From Hyperoodon ampullatus (taxonomy: Eukaryota > Chordata > Mammalia > Artiodactyla > Ziphiidae): 64,000 bases of DNA. The notes below the pieces were generated by a model. The model ran no database searches. It had not been told where the DNA came from and was given only the letters and a program-made list of their open reading frames with translations. Below, piece by piece: positions 1 to 11,978 of this stretch. How positions within the stretch are numbered: position 1 is the first letter of the stretch; every line of letters begins with the position of its first letter. The position numbers and the translations under genes were made by a program. The stretch spans positions 56,795,582-56,859,581 of the forward strand of contig OX457068.1 in the NCBI GenBank assembly GCA_949752795.1, given 5' to 3'.

Positions 1-1322
1 CCTGCTATCTATCATTTACACGAGACTTTGCCAAAGTCTGAATATTGAAACAAAAGACAACATTTTTTTAGCAGCCTTTATTTATCTTCATCATAAATGC
101 CTATATTTATTTCTTACAAACAGAAATGGAAATTCTTCTTTCATAAGCCAGTTTCCAATACTATCTCCACCTTCTTTTTCACTGTGAAGCTCTATTTCTT
201 TTAAACATAAGAAAATGGAAATGGGAGAGAATTGATTTGTTTTCCATCTATAGTTTCAAGAAACAATGACTTTCTTATTTTCCTACATGTGCTGAATATG
301 AACCCAGAGATTTCAGACACACTTCCTAAACCTTATAAATGTACTCTAAACTAAAATCCTTGCAAATAAAAAATGCAGACAATATATTATGTGTTTATTG
401 CACAATGACCCAGAAATGTTTATTTTCCAAAAGCTCTGTTGATTTATATATGACCTGATACATCAGCCTTTGTTTACCAATATATCAGTATTAGCCTAAT
501 TATACATGACTCAACATAACTGTGACGTAAATGAAGAACTTAAATATCAAGAAAAGGACATAAAGTAACTCTATCTAGCTAAAATATACTTTTTATACTG
601 TGGGATGCTCTGAAAGAGTAAACCATTTAGGGAAATCTGTATACAATCTCTGAAGAAGCCAAGGGATTTCTTTTTGAACTTGAAACAAAAAAATCATCTT
701 TCTAGACATTTGAGAATCTGTTAGGTCTTTAAGTTTTGCCTCTTCAGGGAAAGTTTTGACACATCACATTTATAACACATTGCTGATGCTAGCAGCTGCC
801 TCTGTGTAAGAAAGATGTCCATTTGCCTCTTCTCCAAGGCAAGCCTCAGGCTTTGCTTTATCAGGAGTAAGGTAGGCAAGTTTGGGGGCTCCCTTATGTT
901 CTGTTCTCGTTGAGCTTCTTATTTATCATAAATGCTGCAAATAGGTAGTTTCTCCAGAGTGGCCCTATTACACATCATGGCTCTCCAATAGGCTGGGTAT
1001 TATTTGGAATTATAGAGAATTGTTCTTTTCCTTTCTTACACTAAGAAAGCCTAACTAAGGCACCAAAACCAACTCTGTCTGATGGGTAACCTCTGATTGA
1101 CTTCTTTGGATAGCTGAGTAAGATCCTAAAATTGACAAATATTGTTTTAGATATTGGATTTTTATATCACATATGTGGTAACAGAAAATTGGATATTTCT
1201 ATCATATTTCAGTTAAATAACACAGGAATCTGGCGAGTTGCAAGGGTGAAAATGATTGATTGAACTGATTATTGCTTGACTGACTGACTTGATTCCTTTT
1301 TGAAATAGAAATTAATTAAATT
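1..1322. other. Unannotated AT-rich DNA
   Basis: No reading frame of note, no recognisable repeat and no RNA gene is visible. The last bases (…aattaattaaatt) lead into the L1 target site. Confidence 0.6.
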
Positions 1323-1336
1323 AAAAGCAGATTCCA
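1323..1336. repeat. Left target-site duplication of L1 copy A
   Basis: The 14 bases aaaagcagattcca are repeated exactly at 8122-8135. They are preceded by 'tt', so the cut site reads TT/AAAA, the preferred L1 endonuclease site. This fixes the borders of L1 copy A and shows ordinary target-primed insertion. Confidence 0.92.
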
Positions 1337-2979
1337 AAGACGTGGAGATCAAATTCCTCCCCACAGGTACACCAGAAATATATCTACACGTGGAACAACT
1401 CCTACATAACACCTACTGAATGCTGGCAGAAGACAACAGACCTGCCAAAAGGCAAGAAACTCCCCACGTACCTGGGTAGGGCAAAAGAAACAAGAATAAA
1501 CACAGACAAAAGGATAAGGACGGGACCTGCACCAGTGGGAGGGAGCTGTGAAGGAGGAAAGGTTTCCACACACTAGGAAGCCCCTTCATGGGCGGAGACT
1601 GCAGGTTGCGGAGGGGGAAAGCTTCAGAGTGGTGGAGGAGAGTGCAGCAACAGGGGTGCAGAGGGCAAAGCGGAGAGATTCCTGCAGAGAGGATCGGTGC
1701 GGACCGGCACTCATAAGCCGAAGAGGCTTGTCTACTCACCCGCTGGGGCAGGCGGCACTGGGACCTGAGGCTCCAGCTTCTGTCGGAGCGCAGGGAGAGG
1801 ACTGGGGCTGGCAGCATGAACACAGCCTGAAGGGGCTAATGCACCACAGCTAGCCGGGAGGGAGTCCGGGAAAAAGTCTGGACCTGCCAAAGAAGCAAGA
1901 GACTTTTTCTTCCCTCTTTGTTTCCTGGTACGCTAGGAGAGGGGATTAAGAGTGCTGCTTAAGGGAGCTCCAGAGACGAGCGTGAGCCACGGCTGAAAGT
2001 GCGGAACCCAGAGACGGGTGTGGGATGCTGGGGCTGCTGCTGCCGCCGTCAAGAGGCCTGTGTGCGAGCGCAGGTCACTATCCACGCCCCCATTCCGGGG
2101 AGCCTGTGCAGCCTGCCACTGCCAGGGTCCCAGGGTCCAGGGACAGCTTCCCCAGGAGAGCACACAGCATGCTGAAGGCTGGTGCAACATCACGCTGGCC
2201 TCTGCCACTGGAGGCTCGCCCCGCACTCCAGCGCCTCCCTCCCCCCACGGCCTGAGTGAACCAGAGTCCCCGAAGGGGCTGCTCCTTTAACCCTGTCCTG
2301 TCTGAGCAAAGAACAGATGTCCTCCACTGACCTACATGCAGAGGCAGTGCCAAATCCAAAGCTGAGACCCAGGAGCTGTGAGAACAAAGAAGAGAAAGGG
2401 AACTCTCTCTCAGAAGCCTCAGAAGCAGCGGATTAAAGCCAAAAAATCAACATGATGTACCCTGCATCTGTGGAGTACATGAATAGACAACAAATCATCC
2501 CAAATTGAGGAGCCAGGAGTCAGTGCTGTGCCTCTGAGGTGGGAGAGCCAACTTCAGGACACTGGTCCACAAGAGACCTCCCAGCTCGACATAATATCAA
2601 ATGATGAAAATCTTCCAGAGGTCTCCATCTCAACACCAGCACCCAGCTTCACTCAATGACCAGCAAGCTATAGTGCTGGACACCCTATGCCAAACAACTA
2701 GCAAGACAGGAACACAATGCCACCGATTAGCAGAGAGGCTGCCTAAAATCATAAAAAGTCCACAGACAACCCAAAACAGGCCACCAGACATTGACCTGCC
2801 CACCAGAAAGACAAGATCCAGCTTAATGCACCAGAACACAAGCACTAGTCCCCTCCCACAGGAAGTCTACACAACCAACTGAACCAACCTTAGCCACTGT
2901 GGACAGACACAAAAAACAATGGGAACTACGAATCTGCAGCCTGCAAAAAGGAGACCCCAAACACAGTAAGATAAGCAAA
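1337..2979 (+). promoter_or_regulatory. L1 copy A 5'UTR (internal promoter region)
   Basis: GC-rich and far less AT-biased than the surroundings, with many CpG or former CpG positions. In L1 elements this region carries the internal RNA polymerase II promoter. Bases 1452-2316 are exactly what is missing from copy B; the segment begins GC and ends AG. An antisense open frame of 136 codons lies at 1413-1823. Promoter activity is inferred from the family only. Confidence 0.7.
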
Positions 2980-3887
2980 GTGAGAAGACAGAAAAACAGA
3001 CAGCAGGTGAAGGAGTGAGATAAAAACCTACCAGACCTAACAAATGAAGAGGAAATAGGCAGTCTACCTGAAAAAGAATTCAGAATAATGATAGTAAAGA
3101 TGATCCAAAATCTTGGAAATAGAATAGACAAAATTAAGAGACAGTTAACAAGGACCTAGAAGAACTAAAGATGAAAAAAAGCAATGAAGAACAACACAAT
3201 AAATGAAATAAAAAATACTCTAGATAGGATCAATAGCAGAATGACTGAGGCAGAAGAACGGATAAGTGACATGGAAGATAAAATAGTGGAAATAACTACT
3301 GCAGAGCAGAAGAAAGAAAAAAGAATGAAAAGAACTGAGGACAGTCTCAGAGACCTCTGGGACAACATTAAACACACCAACATTCGGATTATAGGGGTTC
3401 CAGAAGAAGAAGAGAAAAAGAAAGGGACTGAGAAAATATTTGAAGGGATTATAGTTGAAAACTTCCCTAATATGGGAAAGTAAATAGTTAATCAAGTCCA
3501 GGAGGCACAGAGAGTCCCGTACAGTATAAATCCAAGGAGAAATACACCAAGACACATATTAATCAAACTGTCAAAAAATTAATACAAAGAAAACATATGA
3601 AAAACAGCAAGGGAAAAACCACAAATAACACACAATGGAATCCCCATAAGGGAATCCCCATAAGGTTAACAGCTGATCTTTCAGCAGAAACTCTGCAAGC
3701 CAGAAGGGACAGGCAGGACATATTTAAAGTGATGAAGGAGAAAAAACTGCAACCAAGATTACTCTACCCAACAAGGATCTCATTCAGATTTGATGGAGAA
3801 TTTAAAAGCTTTACAGACAAGCAAAAGTTGAGAGAGTTCAGCACCACCAAACCAGCTTTACAACAAATGCTAAAGGAACATCTCTAG
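2980..3887 (+). pseudogene. L1 copy A ORF1 remnant (RNA-binding chaperone)
   Basis: ORF1p is a trimeric coiled-coil RNA-binding protein that coats L1 RNA. The start codon, ATG in copy B, is GTG here (2980-2982), and an in-frame TGA follows at 3016-3018. Recognisable stretches include PDLTNEE, LPEKEFRIMI, the acidic helical part NEIKNTLDRINSRMTEAEE and the C-terminal ARRDRQDIFKVMKEK…LLYPTRISFRFDGE. There is a stop at 3481-3483 and a frame change between 3483 and 3597. The ending TAG is at 3885-3887. About 300 codons in all, normal for the family, but not translatable as one protein. Confidence 0.9.
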
Positions 3888-3945
3888 GAAAGAAACACTA
3901 CAGAAGGAAAAGATGTACAATAATGGACCCAAAACAATTAAGAAA

Positions 3946-6900
3946 ATGAGAATAGGAACATACATATTGATAATTACCTTAAATGTAAATGGACTAAATG
4001 CTCCCACCAAAAGACACAGAGTGGCTGAATGGATACAAAAACAAGACCCATATATATGCAGGCTACAAGTGACCCATTTCAGACCTAGAGACACATACAG
4101 ACTGCAAGTAAGGGGATGGGAAAATATATTCTTTGCAAATGGAAATCAAAAGAAAGCTGAAGTAAAAATTCTCATATCGGACTAAATAGACTTTAAAATA
4201 AAGACTACTAGAAGAGACAAAGAAGCACAATATATAATGATCAAGGGATCAATCCAAGAAGAATATATAACAATTGTAAATATTTATGCACCCAACATAG
4301 GAGCACCTCAATACATAACGCAAATACTAACAGCCATAAAAGGGAAAATTGACAGTAGCACATTCATATTAGGGGAGTTTAACACCCCACTTTCACGAAT
4401 GGACAGATCATCCAAAATGAAAATACATAAGGAAACACAAGCTTTAAATGATACATTAAACAAGATCAACTTAATTGATATTTAGAGTACATTCCATCCA
4501 AAAACAACAGAATACACATTTTTCTCAAGTGCTTATGGAATATTCTCCAGGAGAGATCATATCTTGGGTCACAAAACAAGCCTTGGTAAATTTAAGAAAA
4601 TTGAAATTGTATCAAGTATCTTTTCCGACTACAACGCTATGAAACTAGATATCAATTACAGGAAAAGATATGTAAAAAATACAAACACATGGAGGCTAAA
4701 CAATACACTACTAAATAACGAAGTGATCACTGAAGAAATCAAAGAGGAAATAAAAAAATACCTAGAAACAAATGACAATGGAGACATGACAACCCAAAAC
4801 CTATGAGATGCAGCAAAAGCGGTTCTAACAGGGAAGTTTATAGCAATACAATCCCACCTTAAGAAAAAGGAAACATCTCAAATAAACCACCTAATCTTGA
4901 ACCTAAAGCAATTAGTGAAAGAAGAACAAAAACATCCCAAAGTTAGCAGAAGGAAAGAAATCATAAAAATCAGATCAGAAATAAATGAAAAAGAAATGAA
5001 GGAAAGGATAGCAAAGATCAATAAAACTAAAAGCTGGTTCTTTGAGAAGATAAACAAAATTGATAAACCATTAGCCAGACTCATCAAGCAAAAAAGGGAG
5101 AAGACTCAAATTAATAGAATTAGAAATGAAAAAGGAGAAGTAATAACTGACACTGCAGAAATACAAAAGTTTATGAGAGATTACTACAAGCAACTCTATG
5201 CCAATAAAATGGACAACCTGGAAAAAATGGACAAATTCTTAGAAATGCACAACCTGCCAAGACTGAATCAGGAAGAAAGAGAAAATATGAATAGACCAAT
5301 CACAAGCACTGAAACTGTGATTAAAAATCTTCCAACAAACAAAAGCCCAGGACCAGATGGCTTCACAGGTGAATTCTATCAAACATTTAGAGAAGAGTTA
5401 ACACCTATCCTTCTCAAACTCATCCAAAATATAGCAGAGGGAGGAACACTCCAAAACGCATTCTCCAAGGCCACCATCACCTTGATAACAAAACCAGGCG
5501 AGGATGTCACAAAGAAAGAAAACTACAGGCCAATATCACTGATGCACAGAGATGCAAAAATCCTCAACAAAATACAAGCGAACAGAATCCAGCAGCACAG
5601 TAATAGGATCATACAACATGATCAAGTGGGGTTCATTCCAGGAATGCAAGGATTCTTCAATATATGCAAATCAATCAATGTGATATACCATATTAACAAA
5701 TTGAAGTAGAAAAACCATATGATCATCTCAATAGATGCAGAGAATGTTTTTGAAAAAACTCAACACCCATTTAAGATAAAAACCCTGCAGAAAGTAGGCA
5801 TAGAGGGAACTTTCCTCAACATAATAAAGGCCATATATGACAAACCAAGAGCCAGCATCATCCTCAATGGTGAAAAACTGAAACCATTTCCACTAAGATC
5901 AGGAACAAGACAATGTTGCCCACTCTCATCACTCTTATTCAACATAGTTTTGGAAGTTTTAGCCACAGCAATCAGAGAAGAAAAGGAAATAAAAGGAATC
6001 CAAATGGGAAAAGAAGTAAAGCTGTCACTGTTTGCAGATGACATGATACTATACATACAGAATCCTAAAGATGCTACCAGAAAACTATTAGAGCTATTCA
6101 ATGAATTTGTAAAGTAGCAAGATACAAAATTAATGCACAGAAATCTCTGGCATTCTTATACACTAATGATGAAAAATCTGAAAGTTAAATCAAGAAAACA
6201 CTCCCATTTATCATTGCAACAAAAAGAATAAAATATCTAGGAATACACCTACCTAAGAAGACAAAAGACCTGTATGCAGAAAATTATAAGACACTGATGA
6301 AATAAATTAAAGATGATACAAATAGATGGAAAGATATACCATGTTCTTGGATTGGAAGAATCAACATTGTGAAAATGACTCTACTACCCAAAGCAATCTA
6401 CAGATTCAATGCAATCCCTATCAAACTACCACTGGCATTTTTCACAGAACTAGAACAAAAAATTTCACAATTTGTATGGAAACACAAAAGACCCCGAATA
6501 GCCAAAGCAATCTTGAGAATGCAAAACAGAGCTGGAGGAATCAGGCTCCCTGACTTCAGACTACACTACAAAGCTACAGTAATCAAGAGAGTATGGTACT
6601 GGCACAAAAACAGAAAGATAGATCAGTGGAACAGGAAAGAAAGTCCAGAGATAAACCCCCACACATATGGTCACCTTATCTTTGATAAAGGAGGCAGGAA
6701 TGTACAGTGGAGAAGGGACAGCCTCTTCAATAATTGGTGCTGTGAAAACTGTACAGGAACATGTAAAAGTATGAGATTAGATCATTCCCTAACAGCATAC
6801 ACAAAAATAAGCTCAAAATGGATTAAAGACCTAAATGTAAGGCCAGAAACTATCAAACTATGTTTAGAGGAAAACATAGGCAGAACACTCTATGACATAA

Positions 6901-7753
6901 ATCACAGCAAGATCCTTTTTGACCCACCTCCTAGAGAAATGGAAATAACGACAAAGATAAATGCATGGACCCTAATGAAACTTCAAAGCTTTTGCACAGC
7001 AAAGAAAACCATAAACAAGACCAAAAACAACCCTCAGAATGGGAGAAAGTATTTGCAAATGAAGCAACTGACAAAGGATTAATCTCCAAAATTTATAAGC
7101 AGCTCATGCAGATCAATAACGAAAATCAAATAACCCAATCCAAAAATAAGCAGAAGACCTAAATAGACATTTCTCCAAAGAAGATATACAGACTGCCAGC
7201 AAACACATGAAAGAATGCTCAACATCATTAATCATTAAAGAAATGCTAATCAAAACTACAATGAGATATCATCTCATACCAGTCAGAATGACCATCATCA
7301 AAAAATCTAGAAACAATAAATGCTGGAGAGGGTGTGGAAGAAAGGGAACACTCTTACACTGCTGGTGGGGATGTGAATTGGTACAGTCACTCTGGAGAAC
7401 AGTATGGAGGTTCCTTAAAAAACTACAATAGTACTACCATATGACTGAGCAATCCCACTACTAGGCATATACCCTGCGAAAACCATAATTCAAAAGAGTC
7501 ATGTACCAAAATATTCATTGCAGCCTTATTTACAATAGCCCAGAGATGGAAACAACCTAAGTGTCCATCATCGGATGAATGGATAAAGAAGATGTGGCAC
7601 ATATATACAATGGGATATTACTCAGCCATAAAAATAAATGAAATTGAGCTATTTGCAATGATGTGGATAGACCTAGAGTCTGTCATACAGAGTGAAGTAA
7701 GTCAGAAAGAGAAAGACAAATACCGTATGCTAACACATATATATGGAATTTAA
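3946..7753 (+). pseudogene. L1 copy A ORF2 remnant (endonuclease / reverse transcriptase)
   Basis: ORF2p nicks target DNA and reverse-transcribes L1 RNA. The ATG is at 3946 (MRIGTYIL…LNVNGLNAPTKR, endonuclease N-terminus). One frame runs to 6117, broken by stops at 4183, 4483, 4804 and 5707. The reverse-transcriptase core includes [27 protein letters not shown] and LFADDMILY (bases from 6028). The usual QGCP motif is changed to QCCP. At 6113-6117 a missing base shifts the frame; the downstream part (6118-7753) has further stops and a shift near 7010. The Cys-rich C-terminus [18 protein letters not shown] follows from 7321. It ends at TAA 7751-7753. Length 3,808 bp, normal for L1. Confidence 0.93.
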
Positions 7754-8121
7754 GAAGAAAGAAAATATGTCATGAAGAACCTAGGGGCAAGACAGGAATA
7801 AAGACAGAGACCTACTGGAAAATGGACCTGAAGGTATGGGGAGGGGCAAAGGTAAGCTGTGACAAAGCGAAAGAGAGGCATGGACATATATACACTACCA
7901 AACATAAAGTAGATAGTTATTGGGAAGCAGCCGCATAGCACAGGGAGATCAGCTCGGTGCTTTGTGACCACCTGGAGGTGTGGGATAGGGAACTTGGGAG
8001 GGAGATGCAAGAGGAAGGGGATATGGGAACATATGTATATGTATTACTGATTCACTTTTTTATAAAGCAGAAACTAACACAACAGTGTTAAGCAATTATA
8101 CTCCAATAAAGATGTAAAAAA
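7754..8121 (+). other. L1 copy A 3'UTR and A-tail
   Basis: This is the sequence from the ORF2 stop to the short poly(A), with AATAAA at 8105-8110 as the likely polyadenylation signal. The same 3'UTR appears in reverse at 9980-10353 and about 58230-58432, which confirms that it is a repeated L1 tail. Confidence 0.85.
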
Positions 8122-8135
8122 AAAAGCAGATTCCA
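8122..8135. repeat. Right target-site duplication of L1 copy A
   Basis: Exact copy of 1323-1336, directly after the A-tail. Confidence 0.92.
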
Positions 8136-9305
8136 TTGCTTCCCGTACCTTAAATTAAATTGTGAAGTAAGGGCTCTGAGCTTGAGATTACAGGGATATG
8201 AAATAATATTAGTAGCTTGTGAGAAATCATAACTCTCTATTTATTATAATCCTTACCTCTTAATGATAATATATTCTACTGTCCTGGAGTCTTTCAATTT
8301 ACCAGTATACCAAATATTTTTACATGTGTTACCTTATTTCCAACAAATGACAAAAGAGAGAAAAAAAAGAAGAGAGAAAAAGCTATTTTCAAGTACAGAT
8401 AATTTTAAAAAATACTAATCATTTTTTAAAACTGTTTACTTAAAAATTTGGTAAAATGAGATGAAACAATGAGCTATCTTATGGTATTGTGAATGTCAAT
8501 GTAATAGCCTTTAATTTTGAAAGTGTTCATTATTTTGTTTAGTTTTCTAATTTTTAAGATAAATTAAAACTTGTAATTAACAATGTTGCAAAGTTAAAAA
8601 TAACTGCAGAATTAGAGATACATAGGTAAAGAATGTATCTAAGGAAGAATATCAGTTTGAAAAGCAACAATTTCAATCATAGGTGTATCCCCTTCTGGCT
8701 CTGCCCATGGTTTCTGCCATGTAACAGCTATACATTAATTCAAATTCATTGAATCATGGAGAAAAGGTAAATTTATCAAGTGTTATTGATTTTTTTTCTT
8801 AAGAAATAATTTTTTTATTTTTATGGCAGTGATAGAAAATTTACTCTGAATGGAAAACATGAGTTTTAAGTGTGGAAGGCAGAAAGCTAGGGGAAAATAT
8901 CTTTAGTCTCATGATTTTTCTTCTGCTCTCCTCCAACATCTCCTTTTGCTGTGACTGGCTCATGTTTCTACCAATACTGTGATTACAGTAGTGAGCAGAG
9001 CTGGGTTAGAACCACATTGTTAGGCTAACTCCTGGTGCAGACACACAAAACTAACAAACAGTTCCTGTTAAATAGGCCAAACCATGCACTTTTCTGTTTC
9101 TCCTCATATAACCACAGGGCCCTACACAATATCTAGGACTTCCTCGCTGTGACATCGCCAGAGCTCTCAGGAACAAGATAAGCATATCATGTACGCCAAG
9201 CAAATCAATCACAGAAATATTACTCATAGAGCTCTAATTGACTCGATATTGCTTAGCTCTGAACTCTCAAATGGGCAGAGTGATTGAAAAGAGCTAAAAT
9301 TAAAT
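8136..9305. other. Unannotated AT-rich DNA
   Basis: Nothing recognisable apart from short A/T runs. No supportable ORF. Confidence 0.6.
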
Positions 9306-9316
9306 ATGTCCATCAG

Positions 9317-9640
9317 GGCTTCCCTGGTGGTGCAGAGGTTAAGAATCTGTCTGCCAATGCAAGGGACATGGGTTCGATCCCTGGTCCGGGAAGATCCCAC
9401 ATGCCACAGAGCAATTAAGCCCATGCACCACAACTACTGAGTCTGTGCTCTGAGCCACAACTATTGAGCCTGCGTGCCACAACTACTAAAGCCCATGTGC
9501 CTAGAGTCCATGCTCCTCAACAAGAGAAGCCACTGCAATGAGAAGCCCGAGCACTGCAATGAAGAGCAGCCTCCGCTCGCCGCAACTAGAGAAAGCCCGT
9601 GAGCAGCAACAAAGACCCAACACAGTCAAAAAAAAAAAAA
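9317..9640 (+). mobile_element. CHR-type SINE, long form (CHR-1-like)
   Basis: The tRNA-derived head 'gggcttccctggtgg' is followed by the B-box-like 'gggttcgatccctgg', an internal stretch repeating 'ccacaactactgag'-type units, and a terminal A-run at about 9628-9640. At about 320 bp it is longer than the other SINEs here because of the extra middle. Flanking duplications: atgtccatcagg (9306-9317) and atgcccatcagg (9641-9652), one mismatch. RNA polymerase III transcribed in origin and moved by L1 proteins (family knowledge). Confidence 0.88.
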
Positions 9641-9652
9641 ATGCCCATCAGG

Positions 9653-9966
9653 CTACATGTCTCCACTTAATTCATAGTAGCACATTAATTGAACCTCAGA
9701 TGCACCATTGTCCTGTGTGATGAAGAGTGAGGAGGAGAGAAGCCCCAGTAAACTAATGTGGACCAAAGTAAGCATGGCCATGGAAGAACCCAGGAGAAAT
9801 AAAAGATGCTGGGCTCTAGAGAGGTGCTGTCCAGAGAGTGGACAAGAAAAACAAAGGCACTGATGTTGAGGAATCTACCTGAGATATGAATGTCTCTTTG
9901 CAGCTTGGAATACTCCCCCTTTAGGCCTCTATGTTATCTAATAGTTTGCTATTTTTACTTTGTATG
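9653..9966. other. Unannotated DNA between SINE and L1 fragment
   Basis: No repeat or gene recognised. Confidence 0.5.
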
Positions 9967-9979
9967 TTTGGTTATTATT

Positions 9980-10353
9980 ATTTTTAACATCTTTATTGGA
10001 GTATAATTGCTTTACAATAATGTGTTAGTTTCTGTTTTATAACAAAGTGAATCAGTTATACATATATCCCCATATGTCTTCCCTCTTGCATCTCCCTCCC
10101 TCCCACCCTCCCTATCCCACCCCTCTAGGTGGTCACAAAGCACCTGAGCTAATCTCCCCGTGTTAATGCAGCTGCTTCCCACTAGCTATCTATTTTACAT
10201 TTGGTAGTGTGTATATGCCCATGCCACTCTCTCACTTCATCCCAGCTTACACTTTCCCCTCCCCGTGTCCTCAAGTCCATTCTCTAGTAGGTCTGTGTCT
10301 TTATTCCCGTCTTGCCCCTAGGTTCTTCATGACCATTTTTTTGGGGGTTTTTT
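9980..10353 (-). mobile_element. 5'-truncated L1 3' end, reverse strand
   Basis: The reverse complement matches the 3'UTR of L1 copies A and B ('tttattggagtataattgct', 'ggtcacaaagcac', 'ttcttcatgacc'). It is flanked by a 13-bp duplication tttggttattatt at 9967-9979 and 10354-10366, so it is an independent, strongly truncated L1 insertion. Confidence 0.9.
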
Positions 10354-10366
10354 TTTGGTTATTATT

Positions 10367-11978
10367 TTAAATCAGGGACGGTGGTATAATCTCTCTGACC
10401 AACGTCAGTGTATAGCAGCCTAGAGCCAAAATGTTTTATTCATGAATGATGTCTTTTTTTAATAAACTATAAAAATGTGAAACTATAAAACTGACATATA
10501 CCTAATAATGAGTGAACCAATAAACCAACCAGGCAACTTTGCTCTGCAAGTGGAAAAAACTGACTTTGTATAACAAATTGCAGAATTATTAATCATGTTT
10601 GAAACCCTTTTTAAATTACACCATTTACTTTAATTCTTATTAGTTTGACCATTACCATACATTATGCATTTTTCTTTGTACTTTTTGGGAGGTAAAGTGG
10701 TGGCTAACGTGTATTCTTGAACTTTCAAGGCCTCCTAGGAAGTTCAGGGGAAGGCCCTGACCAACTGGCGAAGGGAGGGGGAGGGAGTCTTCCCCTGCTG
10801 TGGAAGACTCTTTGGACATCCTGATTGACTAAAACCTCCAGTTTTCCTCTAGAAGGATGTTCTTTCTCCAGGCAAGGTAGAAGAGAAACAAACACTAGAA
10901 ATAAGCAGGTTCTTGTCTCTAGTGGCTTCCAGTAAGTTTATCATCACATCTGCCAAATAATATTCTTTTATAATTAAATAAATAAGTAGGGATGATATCA
11001 AATCCCTGAGATTTTAAAGGAATTCTGAGAAAGAAAACAACTATGTAGGTGTTGAGGCCTGTATTAAAAAGTTAACCCCCTTGCAAAAGATTACTCATAT
11101 TAGTGAGAGGAAAAAAACAACATTGAAAACATACAATGTCAACACACTTTGAGGGAGGGCTATTAGCAATGCAAATATGAAACCACCTAAACTTGCATTA
11201 ATGAATTAGAATGAGAGAAAGATAGCATACTTGCTGGCTTTCTATTAAAACATTTAAATGTTTTGAGAGATGTAGACCCATCCACCTATTTTAGATAACA
11301 TTCTTAGCTGGAACCTCAATTATACACATACTAGGTTTTAGGTGTTTATCAGATACATGTTATGATGAGCAATTCTGGACTCACCCTCCCACATGGAGAA
11401 AAAACAAGGGGATAGTATTGGTACAGGAAAATATGTGGCACAAAATATGTGCCTGTTTCTCAGATTCTCAGAATTGTGGGGTAAATGGGTGAATAGGAGA
11501 AAGGGATAATTAGAAGAGTATATTTCACTAAGTTCCCTTTGGGGCATTGTCAGCACACAGTGCAGTAACATTGTTGCCTCTAGCCCTGAGGGGTTCAGTC
11601 CTCTCACTAGGGCCCTGGAGAAATGACATCCCCTTCGGTGGGTGTTCCCATATTGCAATCACTGTGCATCAGAAGGGATGCATCATACACCTAAAGTGGA
11701 AGAAGTAAAAATTAAAAGATGAACACAGGTGGGTTCTGTGAGGGCTTTCTGGAGCAAAGTTTTGAAACTATTATGGAATATATATTTATTGCCATAGTGT
11801 TGTAGCCTAAGACACCTGTACTACATACTGATGGGGGTATGGGGCCTGGAGGGATGACTTAACTTCTAAAACCATCACCTGTCTAGACAGAGACAGCTCT
11901 GGATAGATTTCTGGCCTTCTGACTTAATCAAAGTTTTTCAGTATGCTCATCTCACTCTAGATTGTATATAGGTACATT
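10367..11978. other. Unannotated DNA
   Basis: Mostly AT-rich, with a more GC-rich patch at about 10725-10880. No repeat family or gene recognised; the 106-codon reverse frame at 11338-11658 has no recognisable motif. Confidence 0.5.

Larger units (their letters stand above)
1337..8121 (+). mobile_element. L1 (LINE-1) copy A, nearly full-length, inactive
   Basis: The element is about 6.8 kb, with a GC-rich 5'UTR (1337 to about 2979), ORF1 remnant, ORF2 remnant, 3'UTR and a short A-tail after 'caataaagatgt'. It starts at 'aagacgtggagatc', while copy B begins some 20 bases earlier with 'ggggaagatggtgg', so only the extreme 5' end is missing. It is flanked by exact 14-bp duplications. Every ORF has stops and frameshifts, so it cannot make its own proteins. 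It shares diagnostic lesions with copy B (26173-32082), so both come from one subfamily. Assignment to L1 is certain; the subfamily name is not assigned. Confidence 0.95.

Noticed and set aside
3220..3555. Reverse-strand 111-codon frames opposite L1 ORF1 (also 27211-27546)
   Set aside because: They are shadows of A-rich L1 coding sequence on the other strand, appear at the same place in both copies and have low-complexity Phe/Ser-rich translations.
9317..9640. tRNA gene suggested by the B-box in the SINEs
   Set aside because: The head is tRNA-derived, but no cloverleaf can be closed and a SINE body and A-tail follow.
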